64,000 nucleotides of DNA. It comes from Bacillus swezeyi. GTDB lineage: Bacteria > Bacillota > Bacilli > Bacillales > Bacillaceae. Location: the NCBI RefSeq assembly GCF_001969815.1, contig NZ_MRBK01000003.1, positions 347 through 64,346 of the forward strand, read 5' to 3'. The notes below the pieces were generated by a model. It was given only the letters and a program-made list of their open reading frames with translations, did not search any database and was not told where the DNA came from. The position numbers were made by a program, and so were the translations under genes. Positions 21,801-32,700 of this stretch are shown here, in pieces. Position 1 is the first letter of the stretch. Every line of letters begins with the position of its first letter.

Positions 21801-23634
21801 TTGCCCACAGCAAATCATTGCAAATGAACTAAGGGAATATTTATCCAATCATTTGCCGGACTATATGATTCCTTCCTATTTTATTCAAATCAACAAGATG
21901 CCTCTTACACCAAACGGAAAGGTCGATCGAAAAGCGCTCCCTGAACCTGGCGAAGATGCGGCAGCAGCAAGCGAATACGAAGCGCCCCGAAATGAAACAG
22001 AAGAAAAGCTGGCTGCCGTTTGGCAGGAAGTGCTGGACAGAGACAAAATCGGAATCAATGATAATTTCTTTGAAGTCGGGGGAGATTCAATCAAGGCTCT
22101 GCAGATCGTTTCAAAATTATCAAGAGCCGATCTCAAACTCCAGGTTAAAGATCTGTTTACCAATCCGGCCATCAAACACCTCAGTAAATATGTGAAAAAA
22201 GAGACGAAAGTGCGCGGCCAAGACGAAATCATTCAAGGGGAAGTGCCGCTGACCCCGATCCAAAGGTCGTTTTTTGCGGCAAATCAAGAAGAGCAAAACC
22301 ATTATAATCAGGCGTTCATGCTCTATAGAGAAAATGGATTTGATGAAAAAATCGTTGAAAGAGTTGTCCGTAAACTCACCGAACAGCATGATGCATTAAG
22401 GATGATCTATCAAGAGAAAAACAGTGAAATCATTCAGCATAACCGCGGTTTAGAAGGCAGCGTCTTCGATCTGTATGTCTATGATATCAAAGCGGCAGAG
22501 AACCCGGAGGAGGCCGTTTATCAAACAGCGACAACCATTCAAAAAGAGATTTCAATCCAAGAAGGAAAAATGATGAAACTCTGCATTTTCCAAACAGATG
22601 AGGGCGACCATCTTCTGATCGTGATTCACCACCTTTTGGTAGACGGAGTGTCTTGGAGAATCATATTCGAAGATTTTGCGGCCGCATACAGCCAAGCACT
22701 GCAAGGCAATACAATTGAGCTCGGCTATAAAACGGATTCTTACAAGGCGTTTTCAGAAAAACTGGCAGAGTACGCCCACAGCAAAAAGTTGTTGAAAGAA
22801 AAAGAATATTGGAGGGAGATAGCAAAAGGAAAGATGGAATTTATCCCTAAACATCATAAGGCAGCACTTGATAACTATGAAAATAGCAGAACACTCAGGG
22901 TTTCCCTCGGTGAAACGGAAACGGAACAGCTGCTGGGCGAGGTGCATAAAGCATACAACACGCAAATCAATGACATTCTGTTAACAGCTTTGTTAATGGC
23001 AGTCAGGCGGTTAACCGGGGAAAACAAGCTGAAAATTCTCATGGAAGGCCACGGAAGAGAAGACATCTTGCAGGATGTAGATATCAGCAGAACGGTAGGC
23101 TGGTTTACCTCGATGTATCCGGTATTCATCGATTTAGAAGAAGAAACAGAGCTGACCATGGCGATCAAGATAGTGAAAGAAACATTGAGAAAAATACCGA
23201 ATAACGGCATAGGTTATGGCATCCTGAAGTATTTGACAAAAGACCAAAAGCTCTTCAAGGATGAAAAGCCACCGATATTATTCAATTATCTAGGTGAACT
23301 CGACCATGATCTGACGACTGAACAATTTTCATCTTCGAGGCTCTCGGCAGGTCAAAGCATCGGAGCAAAAAGTGCAAGAGATGCTTCCGTCGAAATCGAC
23401 TCAGTCGTTGTTGATCAACAATTCATGATCAGTACGACATTTAACGAATACGAGTACACCGATCAGATGATCAGCGATTTTAATCAAACGTACAAGGAAA
23501 GTCTTCAGAAGGTCATCAGTCATTGCATGAGTAAAAATGAAACTGAAAAAACGTCCTCTGACTACGGTTATGACAAAATCTCATTAAAAGATCTTGAGGA
23601 ATTATTGAATGAATATGAATCTGTAGACAGCTAG
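15808..23634 (+). CDS. bacB: Bacitracin synthetase 2 (BacB); two NRPS modules Lys-D-Orn
   Basis: The start is ATG 15808, preceded by GGAGTGAT at 15793; the frame stays open upstream to 15730 but without a ribosome site. This gives 2608 residues, close to the 2607 I remember for BacB. Residues 1-52 look like a TubC-type N-terminal docking domain, which receives the chain from BacA. Then follow C 16020-17300, A 17370-18820 with pocket DAESIGSVCK (Lys), PCP (GGQS) about 18955, C 19120-20400, A 20450-21950 with pocket DVGEIGSVDK (Orn), PCP (GGDS) about 22080 and E 22240-23530 (HHLLVDG). The protein adds Lys6 and D-Orn7. Its last residues (SSDYGYDKISLKDLEELLNE) resemble a donor COM helix that hands the chain to the first C domain of BacC. 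The Lys6 side chain later closes the macrocycle. Confidence 0.97.
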   Translation: MSIIGFINDLKKKNIFLYHNQGKIKIIGPQELLTAELKQKIKRYKQEIIAVLKSAEEKNERGIPKADLSGNGCYPLSREQKRMFVLNKLDESGTAYNMPLAVRRRGSVQISQFKDAWRQLIARHEALRTSFVTVDGEPMQKIAQEAEFQLGYSELGEESIQEKIGGFIKPFHLDKAPLLRAEIVKVNEAERMMMVDMHHIISDGVSMGILMKELADLLEGRPLSPVAVQYKDYSEWQREIEKTGGLKKQEDYWLNTFQGEIPVLNMPLDYRRPKTRSFQGDRTVFELDQDITKKLKSIAGENGVTMYMLLLAGYTILLSKYTGQEDIIVGSPIAGRSHADLNRTIGMFVGTLAMRNHPKGGMTFREYLQIVKENTLNAYENQDYQFDALVETLGLKKDLSRNPLFDTMFDMQNADDFTPEAGGALFETYDFAFDVSKFDISLTAYHHGDHIKFDLQYCTNLYKKEIIERMAGHFLNVLKDAAHHPEQTLSEIRMMSEEEKDIVLHTFNQAKKDDPKNKTVSRLFEERAEITPDHTAVIFGDKRLTYRELNEKANQLAWLLKENGVTPNTIVGIMTERSPEMIIGILGILKAGGAYLPIDPDYPSDRVKYMLRDSGADVIVVQEHLKSRIDGGRLITVDDEAIQCCDKKNPPMINGASDLAYVIYTSGSSGRPKGVMTTHRNVINYIHSFTKRVPLSENDTILQVVSFSFDAFTEEVYPILACSGRLVISKKIGDMNIDELMENIKKHRVTLVSCSPLLLNEIDKHKHLTFHPHMKFISGGDVLKYEYIENIIKGAEVYNSYGPTEATVCATYYKLSSEDQKKTSIPIGRPLRNYKVYIADQYGRLLPIGIPGELMIGGDGLARGYLNNQKLTDAAFVLNKSGERVYRTGDLARWLPDGNIEFLGRIDNQVKIRGYRIELEEIEHRLLKNGNINEAVVIAKEDENNNKYLCAYITLHHKGAAIDQIKEFLAKDLPEYMIPSHFIMLDQMPRTINGKVDVRALPEPDVRESVAAGYEAPSNQTEAALLSIWEDILGLEKIGINDHFFEIGGQSLKAFSMAAKIQSKLNVEVTLKEIFSHPTIKEIAAYVQQKHKMVHSDIKKAEKKEYYPLSSAQKRLYILNQIEDGQTAYNMPFAIKIKGELQAAKLEHAFKTLIDRHEGFRTSFVTINGEPVQKIEEDVRFEIKYDDLGNRSLKERMNQFIRPFDLEKAPLLRTELLRVDAEEHILLFDMHHIISDGVSIGIFMKEWAALYEEKELAPLTIQYKDYSEWQREAYQKDSLKKQEEYWLNVFRDDIPVLNMPTDYPRPQMQSYEGDRLIFAIGRELTEKLKRIANENGATMYMLLLAGYTTLLSKYTGQEDVIVGSPIAGRSRADLENTIGMFVNTLAMRNYPKGGRTFIEYLKEVKDNTLNAYEHQDYPFDELVEKLDLERDISRNALFDTMFDMQALDDAEPHIEGLNVETCGMEFPISKFDLSLAAAESAGAMTFHLEFCTKLFKKETAETIAEHFIHILEDIADHPHQTLSEINMLSEEERSTILYQFNDTKTEHPTGTLPELFEKQAETSPNHPAIVFKEQTLTYGELNEKANQLARTLRKKGVQRESIVGIMADRSLDMVTGILAILKAGGAYLPIDPDYPKERIEYILMDSAADVLLIQRHLIGNMNFAGEIVQIDQADAYDPDGSNLDHLNSSGDLAYVIYTSGTTGNPKGVMVEHRNLIHAHYTWRKHYGLASFKVNLLQLASISFDVFAGDLCRSLFNGGTMYIVPNDVKLEMNLLYDMIKKHDIHIFESTPSLIIPFMKYVHHHQLDISSMKLLIMGSDNCAIKDYKWLVEQYGQNMRIINSYGVTEASVDSGYYEEALDYIPDIANTPIGKPLDNTAFYILDSSLNPQPIGVYGELYIGGEGIARGYFNNPELTKEKFVPHLFEPGGNMYRTGDLARWLPDGNVEFLGRIDHQVKIRGFRIEIGEIETRLRGKQDISEAVVIDREDSKGHKYLCAYIACPQQIIANELREYLSNHLPDYMIPSYFIQINKMPLTPNGKVDRKALPEPGEDAAAASEYEAPRNETEEKLAAVWQEVLDRDKIGINDNFFEVGGDSIKALQIVSKLSRADLKLQVKDLFTNPAIKHLSKYVKKETKVRGQDEIIQGEVPLTPIQRSFFAANQEEQNHYNQAFMLYRENGFDEKIVERVVRKLTEQHDALRMIYQEKNSEIIQHNRGLEGSVFDLYVYDIKAAENPEEAVYQTATTIQKEISIQEGKMMKLCIFQTDEGDHLLIVIHHLLVDGVSWRIIFEDFAAAYSQALQGNTIELGYKTDSYKAFSEKLAEYAHSKKLLKEKEYWREIAKGKMEFIPKHHKAALDNYENSRTLRVSLGETETEQLLGEVHKAYNTQINDILLTALLMAVRRLTGENKLKILMEGHGREDILQDVDISRTVGWFTSMYPVFIDLEEETELTMAIKIVKETLRKIPNNGIGYGILKYLTKDQKLFKDEKPPILFNYLGELDHDLTTEQFSSSRLSAGQSIGAKSARDASVEIDSVVVDQQFMISTTFNEYEYTDQMISDFNQTYKESLQKVISHCMSKNETEKTSSDYGYDKISLKDLEELLNEYESVDS

Positions 23635-23695
23635 AACCTCCTGACAAAAAAAGTTTTATTGCAACCCGTAAAGCCTCCGGGAAGTTATGGAAAAC

Positions 23696-23729
23696 GCTGC
23701 TGCCAAAACCCTGTTTAACTGGCGGCAGC
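23696..23729 (+). promoter_or_regulatory. Stem-loop in the bacB-bacC intergenic region
   Basis: GCTGCTGCCA (23696-23705) can pair with TGGCGGCAGC (23720-23729), with one G-U pair, in the 157-base gap before bacC. No T-run follows. It may mark an mRNA processing site or simply be spacer structure. The bacC ribosome site AGGAGATGAG (from 23774) lies downstream, 13 bases from its AGGAG core to the start codon. Confidence 0.45.
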
Positions 23730-23791
23730 CCACATGGTCGGATGATGTGGTTCCGGAAAACTAAAGGAATTCTAGGAGATGAGATTACGAT

Positions 23792-26700
23792 ATGAAAACC
23801 AAAGTTGAGAAAATATATCCGTTATCAAACATGCAAAAAGGAATGCTCTTTCATGCGATGGAGGACGAAGCGTCAAATGCATATTTTGAGCAATTAATCA
23901 TTGAGTTAAAAGGTTATGTAGATGAACGGGTGTTTGAGGATAGCCTAAATGAAATCATGAAAAGACATGAGATATTAAGAGCATCATTTCATTACAGATT
24001 GGATGAGCCGCTGCATGTCATTATGAAAGATCGAAACGTAAAGTTTGAGCATAGGGATATACGCAAGCAAAACGATCAAGAGGATGTTTTGGAAAGTTAT
24101 TTAAATGAAGATAGGCAAAAGGGTTTTGACTTAGCTAAAGAAACGCTGATGAGAGCCTGTCTCTTTAGAACGGCTGAGGATTCTTATCAATTTGTCTGGA
24201 CGTATCATCACATATTGCTTGACGGATGGTGCCTTGGAATCATCCTGGATGAGCTGTTTACGATTTACGAAAAGAAACGAAAAGGCAAAGGTCTTCAATT
24301 GGAAGAGCCGAGACCGTACAGCGACTATATCAAATGGCTGGAAAGCCAGGATAAAGATGAAGCTCAGGAATATTGGGGGAAATATTTGAACGGCTATGAC
24401 CAAAAGACTCTGATTCCAAAGCTTCGCACACACTCTGCATCTGCTCTATTTAAAAGAAAAGAAAAAACAATTGAATGTTCCAAAGAACTCACAAATCGCC
24501 TCATAAAACTGGCGAATCGAAATCATGTGACCATCAATACCGTTTTACAAGGCATTTGGGGCGTGATTTTAGCAAAATACAACAACAGTGAAGATGTTGT
24601 TTTTGGAACGGTTGTCTCTGGAAGAGATGCGGAGGTCGAAGGAATTGAAAAAATGGTCGGCGTCTTCATCAACACCATCCCGACCAGAGTCAGGCTTGAA
24701 AAAAACAAGCGCTTTAAAGATGTCTTAAGAAAAACGCAATCCGATGCTTTGGAAAGCAACCGCTACAATTACATGAATTTGGCGGAGGTTCAAGCGCTGA
24801 CCGAATTGAAAAACGATTTGATCGATCATGTCATGGTCTTTGAAAACTATGCCGTTGATCAAAAAGCATTTGAACAGAAAAATGATGTCGGTTTTGAAAT
24901 GGAGAGTGTCAGCGGAGAAGAGCAGACAAATTATAGTTTCAGCATTTCCGCAGGATTGGACGATCATTTAAAGCTATTGATCATCTATGATGAAAATGTT
25001 TATGACGAGACAATCATCAATCATATCGAAAAGCATATCACCGCAGTCGCAGAACAGGTGACGGAAGATGAAGAAAAAACATTAAGTGAAATCGATCTCG
25101 TATCAGAGGAAGAAAGAAATACCTTGTTATACGCATTCAACGATACAAAAACCGATTATCCAAAAGACAAGACGATCCATCAGCTTTTTGAAGAACAAGC
25201 GATGAAGACGCCTGATCATACAGCCGTTGTGTTCGGCAGCCAAAATATGACCTACAGAGAGCTGGACGAAAAATCAAACCAAGCGGCAAGGCTTCTCAGG
25301 GAAAAAGGCGTAGGGGCCGGCTCGATTGCGGCGCTCCTATTAGACCGATCCTTTGAGATGATCATCGGCATCATGGGGATTTTAAAAGCGGGAGGCGCAT
25401 ATTTGCCGATTGATCCTGAAACGCCTAAAGACAGAATCTCCTATATGCTGAAAGACACGGAGGCGGGTGTGCTGCTTACGCAAGGTGAAGCGGCAGACGA
25501 AATCGATTGCGAGGCTGAGGTCATTCATTTGGACAAGACGGCATTCGACAGATTCAGCGAAGAGCGGCTGGACGCTGTCAATGACTCCGGCGATGCCGCC
25601 TATATCATCTACACATCCGGTTCAACAGGAATGCCGAAAGGCGTGGTCGCTCCGCACTACAGTGCGGTGCGTGTCGTGCGGAACACCAACTATATTGACA
25701 TCCGAACGGACGACGTCATTCTTCAGCTGTCCAACTATTCGTTCGACGGATCGATATTCGATATATTCGGAGCTCTTTTAAACGGCGCATCACTCGTCAT
25801 GATTGAGAAAGAAACGGTATTGAATATCAATGAGCTGGCCGATGTGATCGAGAAAGAAAAGGTCAGCGTAATGTTCATGACGACGGCGCTGTTCAATACG
25901 CTCGCCGACATCAATATCGACTCTCTCGCCAATCTGCGAAAAATCCTGTTTGGCGGCGAAAGAATTTCGATTCCGCATGCGAAAAAAGTGCTCGACCGGG
26001 TTGGCCAGGACAAGCTGATCCATGTATACGGCCCGACGGAAAGCACGGTTTATGCGACATATTACTTCATCAATGAGATTGATGAAGCAGCGGAAACGAT
26101 CCCGATCGGCAGGCCATTGGCGAATACATCGGCATTGATCATGGACGAAGACGGAAAACTTCTTCCAATCGGCGTTCCCGGTGAGCTGTGCATAGCTGGA
26201 GACGGCTTAAGCAAAGGGTATTTAAACCGGGATGAGCTCACATCGGAAACATTCATCCCGCATCCGTTTATCCCGGGAGAAAGGCTTTACAAGACGGGCG
26301 ATTTGGCGAAATGGCTGCCTGACGGCAACATCGAATTTATCGGGCGGATCGACCATCAGGTGAAAATCCGCGGCTTCCGGATTGAACTCGGAGAAATCGA
26401 AAGCCAATTGGAAAAACACGAAGACATAAACGAGACGATCGTCACCGTCAGGGAAGACGGGGAAAGCCGCCCGTACATTTGCGCCTACATCACCGCAAAC
26501 CGCGAGATGCCGGTTGAAGAGCTGAGAGGATTTTTGGGAGAAAAGCTGCCGGACTACATGATTCCCGCCTATTTTGTCAAACTGGACAAACTGCCGCTGA
26601 CCAAAAACGGGAAAGTGAACAGAAAAGCCTTGCCGGAGCCTGACAGAACGGCAGGGGCGGAAACGGAGTATGAAGCGCCGCGAAATGAAACAGAAGAAAA

Positions 26701-29700
26701 GCTGGCAGCGATTTGGCGAGACATTTTAGGGGTGGAGAAGATCGGCATCAACGATCACTTCTTCGAAATCGGAGGACATTCTCTCAAAGCGGCCGCGATG
26801 GCATCAAAAATCCAGAAAGAGCTTAAGACGGAAACACCTCTGAGACAAATATTTAAAACCCCTACAATCAAAGGACTGGGAAAATATATTCGGTCAACAA
26901 AAGAAACGGTTTATTCATCCATTCAAAAGGTGGAGGAAAAAGACTGCTATCACCTTTCCTCTGCCCAAAAAAGATTATACATTCTCAATAAAATCGAAGG
27001 CAGCGGATTGTCCTATAACATACCTTTCACAATGAAAGTAAAGGGCAGCTTTGATATCCGCCGCTTTGAGAACGTGTTGAAAAACATAACGGGAAGACAT
27101 GAGGCGTTTAGAACCTCCTTTTTGATGGCAGAAGGAGAGCCTGTTCAAAAGATTGAAGAAAATATTGATTTCAGCATCAAATACAGTGAATTAGGATCTT
27201 CATCCATTTCAGAAAAAATAAAAGCGTTTGTCAGGCCGTTTGATTTGGAAAAAGCGCCGCTTTTTAGAGCGGAAGTGGTAAAGGTCGATGAAAAAGAACA
27301 TATCCTGCTGTTTGATATGCACCATATCATTTCAGACGGCGCTTCTATGGGCGTTCTAACAAAAGAAATTTGTGATTTATATGATGGAAAAGAATTGGAG
27401 CCGCTCAACATTCAATATAAAGATTATTCAGAATGGCAAAGAGCATTTTATCAAAAAGATGAAATAAAAAAACAGAAAAACTATTGGCTGAATGTCTTTA
27501 AAGGCGAAATCCCGGTTCTCAATATGCCGACAGATTTCCCGAGACCGCAAATGAAAAGTGTTGAAGGCGACAGAATCAGTTTTAAAGTAGACAGCGAATT
27601 GACGAAAAACCTTCATCGAATCGCCAAAGACAACGGGGTTACAATGTATATGCTTCTTCTGGCGGCCTATACGGTTCTGCTTTCAAAATATACCGGACAA
27701 GAAGATTTAATCGTCGGATCGCCGATCGAAGGAAGACAGCACCACGATCTGAAACATGTGATCGGGATGTTTGTCAATACGCTTGCGATGAGAAACTATC
27801 CAAAAGGCGAAAAGACATTCACTGAATATTTAAAAGAAGTAAAAGAGACGGCGCTCAAAGCATATGAACATCAAGATTATCAATTTGATGATCTTGTTGA
27901 ACAGCTTGATGTCAATAGAGACATGAGCAGAAACCCGCTGTTTGATACAATGTTCGTCCTGCAAAATCTTGATCATGCGGATGCCGAAATAAAAGGGCTG
28001 ACATTTGAAACATATGAAAGCGACGTGCATATTTCCAAATTTGACTTCACATTATCGGCAGTCGAAAAGGACGCCGGCATAGAGTTTGATTTGGAATACT
28101 GCACAAAGCTATTTAATAAAGAGACGATTGAAAAAATGTCCGAGCACTTTGTTCATGTTTTAAAGGAAATCTCCAATCATACAGACATGCCGCTGCACAA
28201 AATAGAGATGATGTCAGGCAATGAAAGAAACACGTTATTGTATCAGTTTAACGATACAAAGACAGATTTCCCAAAAAACCAAACCATTTGTCAGTTATTT
28301 GAGGAGCGTGCTGAGAAAACGCCGGACTATACAGCGGTCGTGTTTGAAGAACAAAAAATGACATATCGTGAATTAAATGAAAGGTCAAATCAATTGGCCC
28401 GGTTTTTAAGAGAAAAAGGAGTAAAACCGAATTCGGCAGTTGGCATCATGGTCGAACGTTCTCCTGAAATGATCGTTGGAATCCTGGGAATTCTGAAGGC
28501 CGGAGGCGCATATCTCCCGCTTGACCCGGCATATCCCGAAGACAGGATCAAGTACATCCTTGAAGACAGTCAAACAAAGATTCTCCTGACGCAGGATAAG
28601 CTCATAAAAGAACGGACTTCTATAAAAGATGCCGATTTTATTAAAGTAGACATTCACGACAAACAGATTGCCAAGCAAGACGCAGATCGTTTGCTTCCTG
28701 TCAATCAGAGCGGGGATCTGGCCTATATCATCTATACTTCAGGCTCCACCGGAAAACCGAAGGGTGTATTAATCGAACAAAAAGGGTTGTGCAATCTGGT
28801 TCAGGCAGTCATTGAATGGATGCATTTAAAACCGGAAAGCAGAGCGATACAATTTGCTTCTCTTTCATTTGATGCATCAGCATTTGAAATATTTCCAGCC
28901 CTTGCAGCCGGGGCGGCTTTGATTCTCGGCCGGCAAGAGGATCTGATGCCGGGACAGCCGTTAACAAGTTTTTTAAGGCATCATGAGATCACCCATGCTA
29001 CGTTGCCGCCGACGGTTCTGAATGTGTTGGATGAATCTCAATTGGAGCATCTCCAAGTCATCGTATCCGCTGGTTCTGCCTGCAGCGAAGAACTTGCAAA
29101 AAGATGGTCTGACAGCAAAGTGTTTATCAATGCTTACGGGCCAACGGAAACGACTGTTTGTGCAACGGCGGGGGTTTACAGAGGAACCGGCCGCCCTCAT
29201 ATCGGCAGTCCGATTGCAAATACAAAAGTATATGTATTGGATCAACATCAGCAGCCCGTCCCGACAGGCGTTGTGGGAGAGCTGTGTGTCGGCGGAATCA
29301 GTCTGGCCCGCGGATATTTAAATCAACCGGAACTGACCGCTGAAAAGTTTATTCCAAATCCATTGATATCGGAAGAAAGACTGTACCGGACAGGAGATCT
29401 GGCCAGATGGCTGCCTGATGGAAATCTCGAGTTTTTAGGAAGAATAGACCATCAGGTGAAAATTCGCGGATACCGGATTGAACTCGGCGAGATCGAGAAT
29501 CAATTGCTCAAGCATGACAATATCGAAGAAGCGGCCGCCATATCCAGGACTGACGACGCCAATAACCATTATTTGTGTGCTTATATCGTCTCCAAAAAAG
29601 AATTGACGGCAACCGAGGTTAGCGAATGGCTGGAAAAAGAGCTTCCTCATTATATGATTCCGGCTTATTTTGTCAGACTTGATCAGCTGCCGCTCACCTC

Positions 29701-32700
29701 AAACGATAAAGTTGATCGAAAAGCACTGCCTGAACCTGCCAGGCATGTCGGCACAGGAGCGGAGTATGAACCGCCGCGGAATGAAACAGAGGCAAAGCTT
29801 GTCGACATTTGGAGGGATGTGCTCGGCGCAGAGGACATAGGCATCAACCATCATTTCTTTGCAGCAGGGGGAGATTCGATTAAGGCGCTGCAAATCGTAT
29901 CAAGACTCTCAAGACTTGACCTGAAGCTTGAAATGAAGGATTTGTTTGCGAATCCTAAAATCAGGGATCTAAGCAAATATGTCAAAAAGCAAAATGAGCG
30001 GCAAAAAGCTTATGAAATGGTTGAAGGACAAACAGAGTTAACACCGATTCAAAAATGGTATTTTACAAATAACAAAGAAGAGCTCGACCACTTCAACCAG
30101 TCCTTTATACTCTTTAGAAAAGACGGCTTTGATGAAAACTGCGTAAGAATGGCCTTCAATAAAATATTGGGGCACCACGATGCGTTAAGGATGATATATG
30201 AAGAAAAAAACGGGACCGTCATTCAATATAACAGAGACTATCAGGAAAACCTTTTCGATCTGAATGTATATGATGTGAGAGGGCTTGGTCATAAATCGGA
30301 AAAGATTCATGAGCTGGCGACTAGCATTCAAAAAAAATCATCCATTGAAAAAGGGAAGCTGGTTAACCTCGCCATCTTTCAAACAGATGAGGGCGACCAT
30401 CTGCTCATTGTCATCCACCACCTTGTCGTTGACGGTGTATCGTGGAGAATTCTATTCGAGGACTTCGACATATTGTACAGCCAGGCATTAAAAGGTGAAA
30501 CGCTCGAAGTCGGATACAAAACGGATTCCTATCAGGACTTCGCCCGCCGATTAAAGGCGTATGCCGGCAGCCGCCGATTACTGAATGAGGCGGAGTACTG
30601 GCGGAATATCGCAAAGGCTGAAGTCCCATTCATGCCTCAAAACCAAACATTAAAAAGGGATATATTCGCCAACAGCACGACACTAAGCATCACGCTGGAC
30701 AAACAAACGACAGCGAGCCTGCTGAGAAAAACGAACAGAGCTTACAACACGGAAATCAATGATATTTTGTTGACGGGATTATTATCCGGAATCAGGGACA
30801 TCACCGGCGAAAACAAGCTAAAGGTCATGATGGAAGGCCACGGCAGGGAAGACATTCTGGAAGGCGCTGATATCAGCAGAACGGTGGGCTGGTTTACGAC
30901 GATGTATCCAGTGCTCCTCGATTTGGGGGATGAAAAAGGAATCTCTCAACATATAAAAATGGTCAAAGAAACGTTGCGAAAAATACCGAATAAGGGAATA
31001 GGCTATGGAATATTAAAATATTTAGCCGAAGATCCAGATTTCATGAATGAAGAAAAAGCCAAGATTTCTTTCAACTATTTAGGCGAAATCGATTCGGACA
31101 TTAATCGCGGCGAATTTTCAGGGTCAAACTTTTCTGAAGGCGAAAGCATCGGCGGGAAAATTTCAAGGAGCCATTCAATTGAAATCAACTCCATCATCAT
31201 CAACCATGAGCTGGTGATTCATACAACCTTTAATCCGTTAGAATACACAAAAGATACGATCAGCCGACTGAATGAAACATATAAAGAAAGCCTTGAAAAA
31301 ATCATTGACCACTGCACAAATCAAGCGGAAAGTGAAAGGACGCCGTTTGACTACGGAGATACAAACATCAGTTTAGACGAACTTGAAGAAATAAAGGGCA
31401 AATACAAAGACGCCCGAATTGAAAAAATCTATCCGCTGGCCAATATGCAAAAGGGAATGCTGTTTCATGCCATCGAGGATCAAACATCAAGTGCATATTT
31501 TCAGCAGACGGTTATGGATATTGAGGGATATGTTGATCCAGACATCCTTGAGAAAAGCTTTAATGAGATCGTGAAAAGACATGAAATATTAAGGGCTTCC
31601 TATGAGTATGAAATCGTTGAGGAACCGAGACAAATTATCATTGAAAATCGGAAAATAGATTTTTACTATTATGGTATCGAGAACAGCGCCTCTCCTCAAA
31701 AAGGTGTGGTCATTGAAAAATATATCAATGAAGATCGGGATAAAGGCTTTGACTTAAGCAAAGATGTGCTCATGAGAGTTTATTTGATTAAAACAGACCG
31801 CGGATCATACCAACTGATATGGAGCCATCATCATATTTTATTGGACGGCTGGTGCCTGGGCATTATCATCGGCGAGCTGTTTGCCGTCTACGAAAAAATG
31901 ATCAAAGGCGAAGCCCTCCAGTTAAAGGAACCGAAGCCGTACAGCGATTATATTCAATGGCTGGAAAGACAAGATAAAGAAGAGGCCCGTCAATACTGGC
32001 AAAAATATTTGGCAGGATATGAGGAACAGGCGCAAATTCCAAAGTTCAAGAAAGGGAAAAAGAACAGCCCGTATGACAGACAAGAAAAAGTCATCAGCTT
32101 TTCAAAGCAGCTTACAAATCAAATGAAGCAATTGGCCGGCAAAAACAGCGTAACCCTTCATACGGTGCTTCAGACGATCTGGGGTCTTATTTTAACGAAA
32201 TATAACAATATAGAAGATGTAGTGTTTGGAACAGTCGTATCGGGAAGGGAAGCAAAAGTAGACGGAATAGAAGACATGATCGGACTGTTTATCAACACCA
32301 TCCCGACAAGAATCAGGTTCAATCAAAATGCGGGATTTAACGATGTCCTCAAAATAGTGCAGGCAGAAGCGATCGAAAGCAATGGCTACAACTATATGAA
32401 TCTTGCTGAAGTCCAGGCTTTGAGCAGCTTGAAAAAAGATCTGATCGACCATATTCTTGTGTTTGAGAACTATGAAGTGGATGATCAGCTTTTGGAGCAG
32501 AACCAAATGGAGACGGGTTTTGAAGTCAAAGCGATCAGCGCTGCAGAACAAAGTAATTACAGCTTTAGCATGTCAGCAACACCTGGTGAAGAGCTGACTT
32601 TGGCATTAACATATGACGGAAATGTCTATGACGAGGACACCATCGATAACATCGGAAACCATATCAAAAGAGTCGTTGAGCAAGTGGTGGCAAATGAAAA

